Shown here: positions 17,808-27,722 of the stretch, in pieces
Layout: each line of letters starts with the position of its first letter
How positions within the stretch are numbered: position 1 is the stretch's first letter
From: Pseudoalteromonas prydzensis
Lineage (GTDB): Bacteria > Pseudomonadota > Gammaproteobacteria > Enterobacterales > Alteromonadaceae
Reading direction: 5' to 3'
NCBI RefSeq assembly: GCF_011050055.1
Contig: NZ_DRGM01000116.1
Span: 1-57,286 of the forward strand
DNA: 57,286 bases
Notes under the pieces: model-generated
Database searches by the model: none
Seen by the model: only the letters and a program-made list of their open reading frames with translations
What the model was told of the DNA's origin: nothing
Translations under genes and position numbers: made by a program

Positions 17808-19475
17808 ATGAGTAATTTAAGTCTGAAAAACAAGCTGTTGCTATTAGCTATTTTGCCGCTCACGCTGCTGTTAATTAGTTTAATGGCCAGCTCATATTAT
17901 TTAGAGTATCAAAATCAACAGCAAAATTTTGTATCGTTTAAAACAAAATTAATTGCTGATAAAGAAAGTTTATTAGCAACTGAGGTTGAGATAGGCCGCC
18001 AAATAATTAATTACGAACTAGCCAAAGGGACGAAAGAAGATGCCAAAAATGCCTTGCGTGATCTCACTTTCGGTCAAGATGGTTACTTTTTTATCTATGA
18101 TACAAAAGGCGTTAGTATTTTCCATGCACTGTTGGGGGATGCAATTGAAGGGCAAAATAAAATAGCCATGACCGATCCCAACGGGAAAAAAATAGTCGTT
18201 GGGTTACTTGAGCAAGCAAGGCAAGGTGGTGGTGCTTTTTATTATGATTTTCAAAAGCCTAATACAACGGGTTTAGTTGAGAAAATGGGTTATGCCGCGA
18301 TGGTTCCGGGTACAGATTGGATGCTCGGAACGGGTGCTTACATGGATGATATTGAAGCTGAGCTAACCAAGTATCAAGCAACAATCCAAGCACACATGAA
18401 TGAAAAAGTAGCGACCCTGTTATTAATTGCATTATTTTGGGTGGTGTTGACGGTGTTTTTTGCCTTAATTGCGGCAAACAATATGGTAAAACCAATTCAA
18501 AATATGGTGCAAAACTTGGATGATATTGCAAAAGGTGAAGGTGATTTGACTAAGCGCTTAGAGGTGCATAGTAACGATGAAATTGGTCAATTGGGTAATT
18601 CATTTAATGTGTTTGTTAGTAAACTACATAGCATTATCGCCAATGTGGCAGATGTAACCCGTGATGTAAAAGATTCATCAAATGATATCAATACACAAAC
18701 ACAGTTAATTGAAAATCAGTTAGTAAACCATAATCATGAAACTGAGCTGGTAGCAACGGCGATCACCGAAATGTCAGCAACATCTCAGGAGGTCGCGCAA
18801 AATACCACGCAAGTAGCGGTATCCACCCAGTCAGCCACGCAAGATGTTGCCAATGCTCAACAATGTGTAGATGTTTCTTTAGAAGAAGTTTCAAATTTAA
18901 TGAGTGAGATCAATCAAGCTGCTGAACAGGTTAATTCTTTAAGTGAGCAATCTAAAAAAATTAACAGTGTATTAAGTGTGATCGGTGGCATTGCCGAGCA
19001 AACTAACTTACTGGCCCTTAATGCCGCTATTGAAGCTGCAAGGGCAGGTGAGCAAGGTCGTGGCTTCGCTGTGGTTGCAGATGAAGTGAGAAGTTTAGCC
19101 AGTCGCACACAAGAGAGTACGTTAGAGATTAATGAAATGCTTAATGAGTTACATACGCTAGTCACGGCTGCGGTAAAGGCAATGTTGGCAAGCCAGCAAA
19201 GCTGTAATCGCTCAGTTGAGTCATCTCGCGCTATTTCAGAAAGTTTAGGAGCGGTTACCAGCTCGGTTACCACTATTAACGATATGAGTACGCAAATAGC
19301 CACTGCTGCTACCGAGCAAAGTAGTGTAACTGAGGAAATTAATCGTAACGTTTTTGCGATTCAAGAAATAGTTAATGAGCTTACTCGTTCCATTAAAACA
19401 ACCTCATCAGTTAGTCATCACTTAGCCGGTCGAGGGGAGAGCTTAGGTGCTTTAGTAGGTCAGTTTAAGATCTAA
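17808..19475 (+). CDS. Methyl-accepting chemotaxis protein, single Cache sensor
   Basis: A 555-residue transmembrane chemoreceptor. Helix 1 is at about residues 8-30. The periplasmic part (about 35-190) is a single Cache_2-type sensor: [21 protein letters not shown] and [15 protein letters not shown] are its hallmark stretches. Helix 2 is at about 195-218 and the HAMP segment at about 220-270 ([26 protein letters not shown]). The coiled-coil signalling domain runs to the end, with the conserved tip [20 protein letters not shown] and [19 protein letters not shown]. It binds CheA/CheW at the pole. Cache_2 domains usually sense small organic acids; the ligand here is unknown. No other che genes are nearby. 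Confidence 0.95.
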   Translation: MSNLSLKNKLLLLAILPLTLLLISLMASSYYLEYQNQQQNFVSFKTKLIADKESLLATEVEIGRQIINYELAKGTKEDAKNALRDLTFGQDGYFFIYDTKGVSIFHALLGDAIEGQNKIAMTDPNGKKIVVGLLEQARQGGGAFYYDFQKPNTTGLVEKMGYAAMVPGTDWMLGTGAYMDDIEAELTKYQATIQAHMNEKVATLLLIALFWVVLTVFFALIAANNMVKPIQNMVQNLDDIAKGEGDLTKRLEVHSNDEIGQLGNSFNVFVSKLHSIIANVADVTRDVKDSSNDINTQTQLIENQLVNHNHETELVATAITEMSATSQEVAQNTTQVAVSTQSATQDVANAQQCVDVSLEEVSNLMSEINQAAEQVNSLSEQSKKINSVLSVIGGIAEQTNLLALNAAIEAARAGEQGRGFAVVADEVRSLASRTQESTLEINEMLNELHTLVTAAVKAMLASQQSCNRSVESSRAISESLGAVTSSVTTINDMSTQIATAATEQSSVTEEINRNVFAIQEIVNELTRSIKTTSSVSHHLAGRGESLGALVGQFKI

Positions 19476-19519
19476 TATAAGCCAAAAGTGGCGGTATTGT
19501 TGTTGATCAGTCATAAATA

Positions 19520-19547
19520 AAGATCAGGCTTTAAATAGCCTGATCTT
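19520..19547. terminator. Bidirectional terminator between the chemoreceptor and dps
   Basis: A perfect 11-bp stem AAGATCAGGCT / AGCCTGATCTT with a TTAAAT loop, sitting between convergent genes and flanked by A-rich and T-rich sides. Confidence 0.75.
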
Positions 19548-19597
19548 TGACTTTAAATATAAATCAGTCAGCTTAAACTGCACAGAAAATCGCGAGA

Positions 19598-20122
19598 TTA
19601 ACTGCTGAGTTTACCCGTTGACGATTCTAAGTGTGCACGCACAAACCATTGAAACTGTTCTAAATCGGCAAGTTGGCTAATGAGCATATCTTCAGACACC
19701 GGATCGAGCTCTGACAGCTTGCCAATCGCACTTCGGTGATCGCCATTAATTCCATTGTATACTTTATCAAGCGCAACTAAGTGATCTTTTACCAAGCCCT
19801 TACCAAGTGAGTAATCGTGCCACGAACGACGATCAACTATCGATTTTGGAGTACCAACTGGGACTCCGCCCAACGTAGCGATTCGCTCAGCGATGGTGTC
19901 GGTCATTGCTCTGATCACCTCAACCTGAGGGTCGAGCATTTCATGCACGCCAATAAAATTAGCGCCAACCACATTCCAATGAATATGTTTTAAAGTCAAT
20001 TGTAAATCGAGCAGTGCGACCATGCGGTTATCAAGTGTGGCAATGGTATTTTTTGCAGATTCTTCATTCATACCAGGGGCAGTAAATTCGGCGATTTTAT
20101 TTGCTTCGTTATTGTTACTCAT
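19598..20122 (-). CDS. dps: Dps-family DNA-protecting ferritin-like protein
   Basis: A 174-residue four-helix bundle of the Dps family. The ferroxidase residues lie in HIHWNVVGANFIGVHEMLD and in the paired helix QVEVIRAMTDTIAERIATLGG. Family members form hollow 12-mers that oxidise and store iron and bind DNA in stationary phase or under peroxide stress. The N-terminal 20 residues carry two Lys and several Asn or Glu; the strongly basic tail of E. coli Dps is not evident, so DNA binding may be weak. An excellent ribosome site, AGGAGG, lies 4 bases before the ATG. Confidence 0.95.
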   Translation of the reverse strand: MSNNNEANKIAEFTAPGMNEESAKNTIATLDNRMVALLDLQLTLKHIHWNVVGANFIGVHEMLDPQVEVIRAMTDTIAERIATLGGVPVGTPKSIVDRRSWHDYSLGKGLVKDHLVALDKVYNGINGDHRSAIGKLSELDPVSEDMLISQLADLEQFQWFVRAHLESSTGKLSS

Positions 20123-20460
20123 TATTCCTCCTGCTTTTATAAGGAATGTTCACAGCGCCTAATAAAGTCTATGAACATGCGTTAGTTTATATAAAGCAAT
20201 GGCTGTGCCGATAAAAATTATTTTTTAAGTTTCTGATATTTAAATGTTTATGTGTTTTTTTAAAGTGGGTGATGAACGCTTGCTTTGAAATGCCCTGAAA
20301 AATATGCACTTTTTTGTAAAATCTGCAAAACAAAAGCTGCTGTTACGTGTTAACTAATTGCTTACTCTTGATAATAACTGTGATGCAGGAGTGTATTGTC
20401 ATTGTTGATTAATCATCAGTTACATATACTCAACTCATCTTGTTATTAAAGGAGCAGTGC
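20123..20460. other. 338-base divergent intergenic region (dps / corA)
   Basis: AT-rich promoter space for two divergent genes. I find no open frame, RNA gene or Mg2+-type riboswitch I can support. OxyR or IHF sites for dps are possible but not recognisable by eye. Confidence 0.45.
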
Positions 20461-21417
20461 ATGTTGAGATTTTTTTCTATCGAGCAGGGTGTGATCAAAG
20501 AGTTAGAGCCTTCATCCGATACCTCCCTTGAAGCATCAATCAGAAATGCACACTGGATTGACACAATCAATCCAACGGAAGATGAGCGAAACACGCTTGC
20601 AAAAACGCTCAATATAACTTTTCCTGAGTCAGGGGATGTGCAAGAGATTGAAGCTTCATCGCGGTGCTTTATCGACAATGAAGGCTTGCATGTGCACGCA
20701 TTGTTTATGTCGCCAAATGAAGGGCGTTTTAATACGGTAACAGTGGCCTGTTTACTACAGGATAATTGTTTGCTGACCATTCGCGATGACGAGCTGGCTG
20801 ACTTTCGATTGTTACGCTTAAGAGCACGTAAAGGTCAAGTAATGTGTGACACACCAAAACAGTTATTGGTTACCTTATTTGATCAAAAAGTCGAAAATCA
20901 TGCTGATATGCTCGAGGATATGCATCATCAGTTAGAGAAACTCAGTGCGTATGTACTAGAAGAAGAAGACTCTGATTTAGAAGAAGCGGTTAGTCGTATC
21001 GCGCGTTTAGAGGATGCCAATGGTAAAGTGCGTTTATGCTTAATGGATACACGGCGCAATATTTCGTTTTTAATACGTCGTTTAGGTGTACAGAACGAGG
21101 ATCGCGAATCACTACGAGAAATTGTACTTGATATAGATACTCTTATGTCTCACTGTACGTTTTTGTTTGATAAGGTAAATTTTTTGATGGATTCAACGCA
21201 AGGCTTTATTAATATTGAACAAAATCAAATTATCAAAACCTTCTCGATTGCCTCGGTGGTGTTTTTACCGCCGACCGTAGTAGCCAGTGTGTACGGGATG
21301 AATTTCAATAGTATGCCAGAGCTGCAATGGGAATGGGGTTACCCATTTGCAATTGGCATTATGTTGCTATCGGGCTTTGCACCTTATTTGTTTTTCAAAC
21401 ACAAAGGCTGGTTGTAG
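20461..21417 (+). CDS. corA: Magnesium/cobalt transporter CorA
   Basis: 318 residues from the ATG at 20461, which follows AAAGGAGC; the in-frame TTG upstream is not needed. The sequence tracks E. coli CorA through most of its length: IEASSRCFIDNEGLHVHALFM, VRLCLMDTRRNISFLIRR, and FSIASVVFLPPTVVASVYGMNF at the first membrane helix, with the GMN selectivity motif. The second helix is followed by the basic end KHKGWL. It forms a pentameric inner-membrane channel for Mg2+ uptake, gated by cytoplasmic Mg2+. It is a single gene next to the CBS protein. Confidence 0.97.
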   Translation: MLRFFSIEQGVIKELEPSSDTSLEASIRNAHWIDTINPTEDERNTLAKTLNITFPESGDVQEIEASSRCFIDNEGLHVHALFMSPNEGRFNTVTVACLLQDNCLLTIRDDELADFRLLRLRARKGQVMCDTPKQLLVTLFDQKVENHADMLEDMHHQLEKLSAYVLEEEDSDLEEAVSRIARLEDANGKVRLCLMDTRRNISFLIRRLGVQNEDRESLREIVLDIDTLMSHCTFLFDKVNFLMDSTQGFINIEQNQIIKTFSIASVVFLPPTVVASVYGMNFNSMPELQWEWGYPFAIGIMLLSGFAPYLFFKHKGWL

Positions 21418-21419
21418 CC

Positions 21420-21444
21420 GTATGCCAAGGACTACTTGGCATAT
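21420..21444 (+). terminator. Hairpin after corA
   Basis: A 10-bp stem GTATGCCAAG / CTTGGCATAT (one G-U pair) with a GACTA loop, 3 bases after the corA stop. The T-tract is weak, so it could also act as an RNA-stabilising hairpin. Confidence 0.5.
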
Positions 21445-21494
21445 ACGAGTTTATATTTATTTGAGGCGGATAGCGGTGTTATTATCACTTTGCA

Positions 21495-21914
21495 TTAAGA
21501 TAATAAAGCGGCCGCTAGGCGAACAAAGTCGGACGAGGTAAGGATACCCACAAGTTTGTTTTGTTCATTGAGTACTGGCATGCAACCATGGCGGTTATCA
21601 ACAAAAAACCGAGCAACATCTTGTAGTGGTTGCGTTGCTAGCACAGTGGCAAAATCGGTTGCCATGATAGTGTCTATCTTGGTTTGTTTTTCCTTTCGTT
21701 CAAGTGCGCTAGGACTGTAATTAGCCATAATATTCATCACTTGGGCAATCATGATTTTTTGTGTCAACATACCCACTAGTTTGCCATTGCTATCAATTAC
21801 GGGAATATGGCGAATATTTTTTTCTTTCATTAGGTTATGTGCGTCGTGTAGGGTGTTTTCTGCACTTACGGCAAATGGATCTGAAGTCATTAAATCTGCA
21901 ACTGTTTGGCTCAT
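21495..21914 (-). CDS. Two-CBS-domain protein
   Basis: A 139-residue stand-alone CBS pair (Bateman module). The first CBS spans about residues 5-60 (MTSDPFAVSAENTLHDAHNLM, then IRHIPVIDSNGKLVGMLT). The second spans about 82-139 (TDFATVLATQPLQDVARFF, then HGCMPVLNEQNKLVGILTSSDFV). Such modules bind adenosine nucleotides and regulate partner proteins. No enzyme or channel is attached, so it would act in trans. Its convergence with corA does not show a functional link. Confidence 0.9.
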   Translation of the reverse strand: MSQTVADLMTSDPFAVSAENTLHDAHNLMKEKNIRHIPVIDSNGKLVGMLTQKIMIAQVMNIMANYSPSALERKEKQTKIDTIMATDFATVLATQPLQDVARFFVDNRHGCMPVLNEQNKLVGILTSSDFVRLAAALLS

Positions 21915-21970
21915 TTTTGCTCCCGTGAAATCACTAATCAGAACTTTGGTTAAAAAGGTTTACTAAAATA

Positions 21971-22010
21971 GCTACTGGAGACAGATTGATTATCCAGAGC
22001 TCAATTATTA
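21971..22010 (+). repeat. Dispersed intergenic repeat, copy B
   Basis: Reads GCTACTGGAGACAGATTGAT, then TATCCAGAGCTCAATTATT. It is the copy with the most complete dyad (CTGGA / TCCAG). It lies upstream of the CBS gene, 138 bases from copy C in the same orientation. Confidence 0.6.
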
Positions 22011-22108
22011 TTATTTATTCTAGCCTGATTTTTTCTTATTGCACTTTATCAAGATCAAGGCTTTGGTTTGTTGTACCTTGAGTGTGCCATTTTAGCGTGG
22101 CCGTCCAT

Positions 22109-22155
22109 GGCCACTGAGGATAGATTTATTATCCGCAGCTCAGGTTATTTATCTT
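22109..22155 (+). repeat. Dispersed repeat, copy C, overlapping the end of ohyA
   Basis: Reads GGCCACTGAGGATAGATTTA, then TTATCCGCAGCTCAGGTTAT. The TTA within GGTTATTTA (22145-22147) is the ohyA stop codon on the opposite strand, so the repeat edge defines the end of that gene. Confidence 0.6.
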
Positions 22156-24133
22156 TATGTGAAAAGTTATCTCTTAGCGTGCCAACCCAGCTTGAAAATT
22201 TATGCATCGCCGAGCTGCCTTTGCCTAGCAGCTCGTGCATTTCTGCTTCGAAATGGCTTTGCTTTTTACTACTTGGCTCTGGTAGCGGCGGTAAAATATG
22301 CGCAAAGTAGGTTTTATCAAGCAGGCGATGTAATAATCGCTCGCCAATAAAAGGCTTGCCGCTATTGAGCGCTCTTGCTCCTTTAATAAGGTTACGAATG
22401 TCATATTGGGTTGGGCTGATGTCGGGCACTTGTTTAGGGATATTAAGTAACTTATATACGCCAATACGTGCTGTACGAATAGAGGCTTCCATCGTGAAGA
22501 TAATATCGTTGTGGGTTTCGACAAATTGACCAATCAAGCCTAAGTTTGTACAACCTTCAGGAACGGCGGTAGGTCTGTCGCCAGCTGCGCGAGTCATAAA
22601 TTGCGCAGTGATATAAGGCATTAGTGCTGTACGTATTTTGGTATTGGCTATGATCTCGTCAAGCTGATGTTCAATGCCCAAATGGTAGCAAAGCTCCGTG
22701 ATGATTTCTTCACCGCTGCATTGGGGCATTGTTTTAGCGATGCGATTACCTTGTTTATCCATTAATAAACCATAAACCCAAAGTACTAAGGTGTCATCAG
22801 GTTGATCAGGAAAGTGTGGCTGGCGGTTACAGGTTACACTCAATAGCCAGTTAGAGTCTGTAAAAGTAATAATGCCACCAGTTACCGTGCGACCAGAGTA
22901 GGGATCGTTTACTGATAATGTCTTTAGCTTGTCTATAAGTGGCGATGGCTTGCAAGTGAGTGTGGCTGACTCCCACATAGATTTATCAATATCGCCATAA
23001 AATTTTTCCGGTTTCCCAAACAGCGCAGATTTTTTAGCGAGGTTTTTCCATAAATTCCACCCGCTATCTTCACCAGGATCGTGTTTTTCACAATTGAGTT
23101 TGGGCACACTGTGCATATCGCCATAAGCAGTATGTTCTGTCATTGAGCCTGTGAGTGCAAAAACTAAATCGTCTGGGGCAACGTTAATATGCTGTGCTGC
23201 ACCTTTTACCGTGGCGTGGATCCCCGTTACGGTTTTTTTGTTACCGGTAAATGTTATATCCAGATCGTTTACACGGCTTGCAAACTGAAAAGTTACACCT
23301 TTGTCTCGTAATAAATTAGCAAGCGGTTTAATAAAGGTATCGTACTGATTATACTTTGGAAAAAGTAACACAGACATGTCGCCAAAACCATCAATAGAAT
23401 CCAAAAAGCGATGCAAATACAGTTTGGTTTCTAACAGACTATGACAATTTTTAAAGGCAAACATAGTGCGAAATAAGAACCAAAAATTACTTTGTAAAAA
23501 ACCTTCGCTGAAATAGTCTTCAATACTGAGATCGTCAAGCTCTTCTTTGCGTTTGAGCATTAAACGGATCAACTCCCATTGCTGAGACTTATTCAGGCCG
23601 AAGTCGCTTGCATCAAGTATCTCACCGCATTTATTTATTAAACGGGCTTGCGAGTAATTGGCGTCGTTATCATTAATTAAACGGTACTCATCAAGCACAG
23701 AATAGCCTTCGGGCAGTTCTACAGCGGGAACATCTTGAAACAGATCCCACAGGGTGTCGTAATTCCAGTTCATTTCGCGGCCACCACGAATAATATAGCC
23801 GTCATCAGGGTTACCCGCGCCATCCATAGAACCGCCTTCAATATCCATTTCTTCTAAAATGGTAATATTTTCAGCGCTCATATGGCCATCGCGAATAAGA
23901 TAAAATGCCGCTGCTAGGCCACCAATACCGCCACCAATGATCCAAGCATTACGTTTTTCGATACCGGGTGTGGGCAGCGTTTTATGGCGTGCATAGGGGG
24001 CAATAAAATCATGAGGGGGCAAGGTATTAAGTGGTTTATTGCCCCAAAAATCAGCCGTTGCGTCAGCTTCATGTTGGAAATTACTTGCTGCGGTTGCAGA
24101 AATATTAAACTTCGCTATTGCTTTATTCGTCAT
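22145..24133 (-). CDS. ohyA: Oleate hydratase (FAD-dependent fatty acid double-bond hydratase)
   Basis: 662 residues from the ATG at 24133 (MTNKAIAKF), preceded by AGAGAGATGG; an in-frame start at 24199 would add 22 residues without a ribosome site. The Rossmann FAD site [20 protein letters not shown] and the signature [20 protein letters not shown] with [18 protein letters not shown] are characteristic of the family once called myosin-cross-reactive antigen. The enzyme adds water to cis-9 unsaturated fatty acids to give 10-hydroxy acids, at the membrane face or in the cytoplasm. It may detoxify free fatty acids. The gene is bordered by repeat copies at both ends. Confidence 0.96.
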   Translation of the reverse strand: MTNKAIAKFNISATAASNFQHEADATADFWGNKPLNTLPPHDFIAPYARHKTLPTPGIEKRNAWIIGGGIGGLAAAFYLIRDGHMSAENITILEEMDIEGGSMDGAGNPDDGYIIRGGREMNWNYDTLWDLFQDVPAVELPEGYSVLDEYRLINDNDANYSQARLINKCGEILDASDFGLNKSQQWELIRLMLKRKEELDDLSIEDYFSEGFLQSNFWFLFRTMFAFKNCHSLLETKLYLHRFLDSIDGFGDMSVLLFPKYNQYDTFIKPLANLLRDKGVTFQFASRVNDLDITFTGNKKTVTGIHATVKGAAQHINVAPDDLVFALTGSMTEHTAYGDMHSVPKLNCEKHDPGEDSGWNLWKNLAKKSALFGKPEKFYGDIDKSMWESATLTCKPSPLIDKLKTLSVNDPYSGRTVTGGIITFTDSNWLLSVTCNRQPHFPDQPDDTLVLWVYGLLMDKQGNRIAKTMPQCSGEEIITELCYHLGIEHQLDEIIANTKIRTALMPYITAQFMTRAAGDRPTAVPEGCTNLGLIGQFVETHNDIIFTMEASIRTARIGVYKLLNIPKQVPDISPTQYDIRNLIKGARALNSGKPFIGERLLHRLLDKTYFAHILPPLPEPSSKKQSHFEAEMHELLGKGSSAMHKFSSWVGTLRDNFSHKDK

Positions 24134-24260
24134 TAGCCATCTCTCTTCATGAATATAGATAAGTGTCAGTAGCGTTTGCCTGTGTCCCCATAATTGCACG
24201 AGGCAAGCATGGTCATGTTGCAGTAGATCAAAGTTTTAGTTCGCGAGGTGGTTTATAAGT

Positions 24261-24300
24261 TAACTGCTGGAGATTTATTTATTATCCAAAATTGAGGTTA
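24261..24300 (+). repeat. Dispersed intergenic repeat, copy D (divergent)
   Basis: Reads TAACTGCTGGAGATTTATTT, then ATTATCCAAAATTGAGGTTA. It shares the CTGGAGAT...TTATTATCC core and the final AGGTTA, but the middle has diverged. It lies upstream of ohyA. Confidence 0.45.
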
Positions 24301-24331
24301 ACAATGGCAACTTAACCAAGCTGCCATTGTT
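24300..24331 (-). terminator. Hairpin after lysE-type gene
   Basis: A 10-bp stem AACAATGGCA / TGCCATTGTT about 24 bases past the stop of the minus-strand transporter gene. The T-tract that follows is weak. Confidence 0.5.
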
Positions 24332-24354
24332 AAGGCGTTTATTTGTTTTATTAC

Positions 24355-24948
24355 TCACAGCATACTAAAAAGTACCGAGGCGATTAATAATACAGCCATA
24401 AAAATATTGAATGCTCGTAGACGTTTACGATCTTTTAGCCATACTTGTAGCTGTTGTCCGACTAACGTCCATGAGCTGACACAGGGTAAATTAACTATAC
24501 CGAAAACAAGGCCTACAAGTACCACTGCGCCAATTCCTTTGGATGGAGCATAAACACTCACTGCACTTAATGCCATGGTCCAGGCTTTCGGGTTAACCCA
24601 TTGAAATAAAGATGCTTGTACAAAAGTAAACGGTTTAGTATCGCTATTTTTAGCACCGATAGGGGTTTTATTACTGGCAATTTTATAAGCAAGATAAAGC
24701 AAATAAGCAATACAAAGCACTTTTAATAGCTGGTAACTCCATGGAAAAAAGTCAAATAATTGCATGACACCTAAACCAACCAATACGAGCATGATCACAA
24801 AGCCAATTGTGACGCCCAGTAAATGTGGCAATGTACGTTTAAAACCAAAGTTAGCGCCTGAGTTCATTAACATCAGGTTGTTAGGACCAGGAGTGATGGA
24901 AGAAACCAGTGCAAATAATGCTAATGCTGATATCAATTCAATATTCAT
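24355..24948 (-). CDS. LysE/RhtB-family amino-acid exporter
   Basis: A 197-residue inner-membrane protein with about six hydrophobic segments. The N-terminal motif SITPGPNNLMLMNSGANFGF is the family signature, followed by RTLPHLLGVTIGF; the middle carries FQWVNPKAWTMALSAVSVY. Family members export amino acids or their derivatives such as homoserine, threonine or arginine. It is divergent from an Lrp-type regulator 100 bases away, a usual arrangement in which the regulator controls the exporter in response to an amino acid. Substrate unknown. Confidence 0.93.
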   Translation of the reverse strand: MNIELISALALFALVSSITPGPNNLMLMNSGANFGFKRTLPHLLGVTIGFVIMLVLVGLGVMQLFDFFPWSYQLLKVLCIAYLLYLAYKIASNKTPIGAKNSDTKPFTFVQASLFQWVNPKAWTMALSAVSVYAPSKGIGAVVLVGLVFGIVNLPCVSSWTLVGQQLQVWLKDRKRLRAFNIFMAVLLIASVLFSML

Positions 24949-25048
24949 TTATAGTTGCTCAGTTGATAATGATTGTGCAATTATATTTTGTATGGCTCGC
25001 AATTTTTGCGCTTATTAATCTATTATAAATTTACTTTAGCAACTTATT
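24949..25048. promoter_or_regulatory. lysE/lrp divergent promoter with a likely Lrp-type operator
   Basis: The 100-base gap holds two dyads near its middle: CGCAATTTTTGCG (CGCAA/TTGCG arms around TTT) and TTGTGCAA. AsnC/Lrp regulators bind such AT-rich inverted repeats. A degraded copy occurs at 17568-17669, which supports this stretch being a functional unit. Confidence 0.55.
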
Positions 25049-25498
25049 ATGAAAAAAGATCGAATTAACGACAGGATATTGCAAGAGTTAAAGCGCAGTG
25101 GTCGAATTGCCAACGCTGAACTTGCTGATTTGGTTGGTTTATCCCCATCAGCATGCTTGCGCCGTGTACAAGAGTTAGAAAAAGCAGGCGTGATCAAAGG
25201 CTACCGCGCGGTGATAAATAATCAAGCATTTGGACTGGGTTTTGTCGCGTATGTTGGGGTGGGCTTAAATGAACACTCGACAAAATCGCAACGTGCGTTT
25301 GAGCAAGCGCTGGAATTTATAGATGAGGTAAAAGAGTGTCACAACGTGACAGGTTCTTTTGAATATTTATTACGCGTAGAAACCGCTGATATAAAATCCT
25401 ATAAAGCATTTCACGCTGATGTTTTAGGTTCAATCCCACAAGTGCGAACAATTACATCGCATGTAGTGATGGACTCACCTAAAGATGAGCGGGCGTAA
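25049..25498 (+). CDS. Lrp/AsnC-family transcriptional regulator
   Basis: 149 residues. The N-terminal helix-turn-helix (about 6-50) reads NDRILQELKRSGRIANAELA and VGLSPSACLRRVQELEKAGVI, the standard Lrp pattern. The C-terminal RAM domain (about 65-145) contains VKECHNVTGSFEYLLRVE with the Gly-Ser-Phe-Glu turn that binds amino acids. It probably acts as an octamer or dimer set and controls the divergent exporter. The closeness of the two genes and the dyads between them support this inference. Confidence 0.94.
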   Translation: MKKDRINDRILQELKRSGRIANAELADLVGLSPSACLRRVQELEKAGVIKGYRAVINNQAFGLGFVAYVGVGLNEHSTKSQRAFEQALEFIDEVKECHNVTGSFEYLLRVETADIKSYKAFHADVLGSIPQVRTITSHVVMDSPKDERA

Positions 25499-25532
25499 AT
25501 GCTAGCGCTAACGGTGCGTTGCCACTTTATTT

Positions 25533-25569
25533 ACCCAACAAGTAGCAGTAAACAGGCTACTTGTTGGGT
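25533..25569. terminator. Terminator between lrp-type gene and gsp
   Basis: A perfect 14-bp stem ACCCAACAAGTAGC / GCTACTTGTTGGGT with a 9-base loop, placed between two convergent genes. Confidence 0.75.
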
Positions 25570-25607
25570 TTGATATGCGCCCAATATTGAGGTTAAAGCA
25601 CCTTTAA

Positions 25608-27497
25608 TTAAAAGTAATTATCATCGCTGATACGCAGTGCCATACAGTCGCTGTGGCCGTTTATGATCATGCTCTTATCAACGCGCACGCCAGCACCTGC
25701 GTATTTACCAGCTGCGGTAAAACTACATATTTGCACAAAGTAATCAGCTACTTTAGGAAGGGCAAATAACTGCTGGTATATTTGCTCTTGAGAGGCAAAA
25801 TGACCGGTTGTTTTTTCTATTACGTGTTGTTGTTCATCAACGAGTTGAATATTTGCACCGCATCGACCAACAATCGGTTTAATAACATAGCCTGTTTGCA
25901 ATAGCTCATCATTTAAATCAAATGCAGTATTGAGTAAAAACGGATGATTTGGAAATAAACTCCACAGTACTGGCAAAATTGCTTTATTACTGGGTATTAA
26001 TGTCCACAGCGGCTCAAAAACCATCACATTTTTACGAAGTAATACATCGACCAAGCGTGGGGTTTTACCAGGTTGCCATTGCGGCTCAAAATCATCGCTT
26101 TGGGATTGATCTGCCTCACACTCTTGTCTTATTTGATCAAGAGCGGTTTCCCATGACCATGTTTTCCAAACGTAACTGAGTTTTTCGCCATCAGCGTCAA
26201 CAATATTACCCGCTGCGTCCCAGTGTAAATCAGTCAAACCAATGATTACTTTGCACTCAAAACCAGCGGCTTCAATAGCTTCTTTCATAAACAATGCATG
26301 GTAATGTTCTTCTGGCTCATCATCTTGCAATATATGGACAAGGCCGTTTACTTCACTTTTTCGCCATGCTCTGACTAAGTCTTTAAATAAATCATGGCCG
26401 GCATCAATACCCGTTTTAACACCAAAGTGTTTGCCCCACTTACCTTGTACTTTACCACTTTCCATGTAGCACGATGCTGAATCGCAGTTGTATTCATAGA
26501 CTTTTAAGCCTGCGGGAGTTAATGCAAAATCAAATCGACTGGTGATCAGTTGATTTAAGCGATTATCCCATGATTGGCGAATTTTATTGAGCACCGCATC
26601 GGGTAAATTAAACTTTTTCAATAGCTCAGGATGCTGCAGTACATAGTCTGTTGCATGCATAAACAAGCCATGTAATTCATTGCTAGCATGCTCAATAGTT
26701 TGTTGAGCGGTTTTTGAAATTGTAAAATAATGATGTTGATCTGCACTGACTGAGGTCAACTTATGCCCTTGCATCATCTCTACGTAGGCGGCTTCATCGT
26801 CATTGGCAATGTTAAGCCATGACTTTGTGGCTTGCCCATAATCAGTTGCATATTGGGCTTTTATGGCAAACAGATCCGTGTTTATTTCAGGCGTTGGTTC
26901 ACTAAATTCGCTGTGCTCAGTTTGTGTCATCCAGCCTAAAATAGTGGCGTCACTGTAAGAGCACTCAATCCAGTAGTCACCTTCTTTTGTGACTTTCGCT
27001 TTAAGTTCGCGACACCACGGTTGATCTTGCGGCCATAGCTGATGGGCCACGTTTTGTTCAGCAAGGCGAATTTTATCCTGATGTACTTCAACCACCACCG
27101 CAACATGACCTGTTTCTTCAAATTCACCGCCTTCTTCCCAAATGAGTAAACTTCCTACCACTGGGTGGTGTTTTGCACCATTACGAAATGCTTGTAACGG
27201 CAATCTGGTTTGATTGTTTATATCACGCACTGAGCGTAGCTCAAAAATATCGTAAGCCATTGCAACATCATCAAAAATATAGCCATGATTGAGGTACATC
27301 CAGCGCCGCGCAAATTCAACACATTGCCATTTATAGCCCATGTAAATACCATCGAGGTAACTACGATAGGCACTACGGTTAGGATAAATTGTTGCGTCAG
27401 CTGTATCGTAATCAGACGAATAAACAGCAACATTACCAGGCGCATAGCCTAATAACTCACCAAACTGACTGACAGGAGCGCGGGATTTAATAGACAA
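25608..27497 (-). CDS. gss: Bifunctional glutathionylspermidine synthetase/amidase
   Basis: 629 residues, the usual length for the bifunctional enzyme. The N-terminal amidase (CHAP fold, about 1-200) has the nucleophile Cys59 in YKWQCVEFARRW and the catalytic His in EETGHVAVVVEVHQ. The C-terminal ATP-grasp synthetase (about 205-629) includes FDFALTPAGLKVYEYNCDSASC and the end region KPIVGRCGANIQLVD. The synthetase joins glutathione and spermidine using ATP, and the amidase splits the product. The pair adjusts free thiol and polyamine pools, especially under oxidative stress. Cys59 falls at the same number as in E. coli Gss. A single gene in the cytoplasm. Confidence 0.96.
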   Translation of the reverse strand: MSIKSRAPVSQFGELLGYAPGNVAVYSSDYDTADATIYPNRSAYRSYLDGIYMGYKWQCVEFARRWMYLNHGYIFDDVAMAYDIFELRSVRDINNQTRLPLQAFRNGAKHHPVVGSLLIWEEGGEFEETGHVAVVVEVHQDKIRLAEQNVAHQLWPQDQPWCRELKAKVTKEGDYWIECSYSDATILGWMTQTEHSEFSEPTPEINTDLFAIKAQYATDYGQATKSWLNIANDDEAAYVEMMQGHKLTSVSADQHHYFTISKTAQQTIEHASNELHGLFMHATDYVLQHPELLKKFNLPDAVLNKIRQSWDNRLNQLITSRFDFALTPAGLKVYEYNCDSASCYMESGKVQGKWGKHFGVKTGIDAGHDLFKDLVRAWRKSEVNGLVHILQDDEPEEHYHALFMKEAIEAAGFECKVIIGLTDLHWDAAGNIVDADGEKLSYVWKTWSWETALDQIRQECEADQSQSDDFEPQWQPGKTPRLVDVLLRKNVMVFEPLWTLIPSNKAILPVLWSLFPNHPFLLNTAFDLNDELLQTGYVIKPIVGRCGANIQLVDEQQHVIEKTTGHFASQEQIYQQLFALPKVADYFVQICSFTAAGKYAGAGVRVDKSMIINGHSDCMALRISDDNYF

Positions 27498-27722
27498 AGT
27501 GATTCAAAATTAAGGAGGATAATTTGCAGACTATAGGAGTGAATAAGCCTGATAGCAAGATAATAAATATAATCTTTCAGGCATTTTTTATGTTGCTATT
27601 AGATGCGTAAATCAACCGTTATTGCGTATGACAAAGAGCTCATTAATTACTTCATTATCATTTAGTTGATTTACGTCTTTACTGTCCACATATTAACTAA
27701 AAATAGCCATTAAAGGGAAGTT

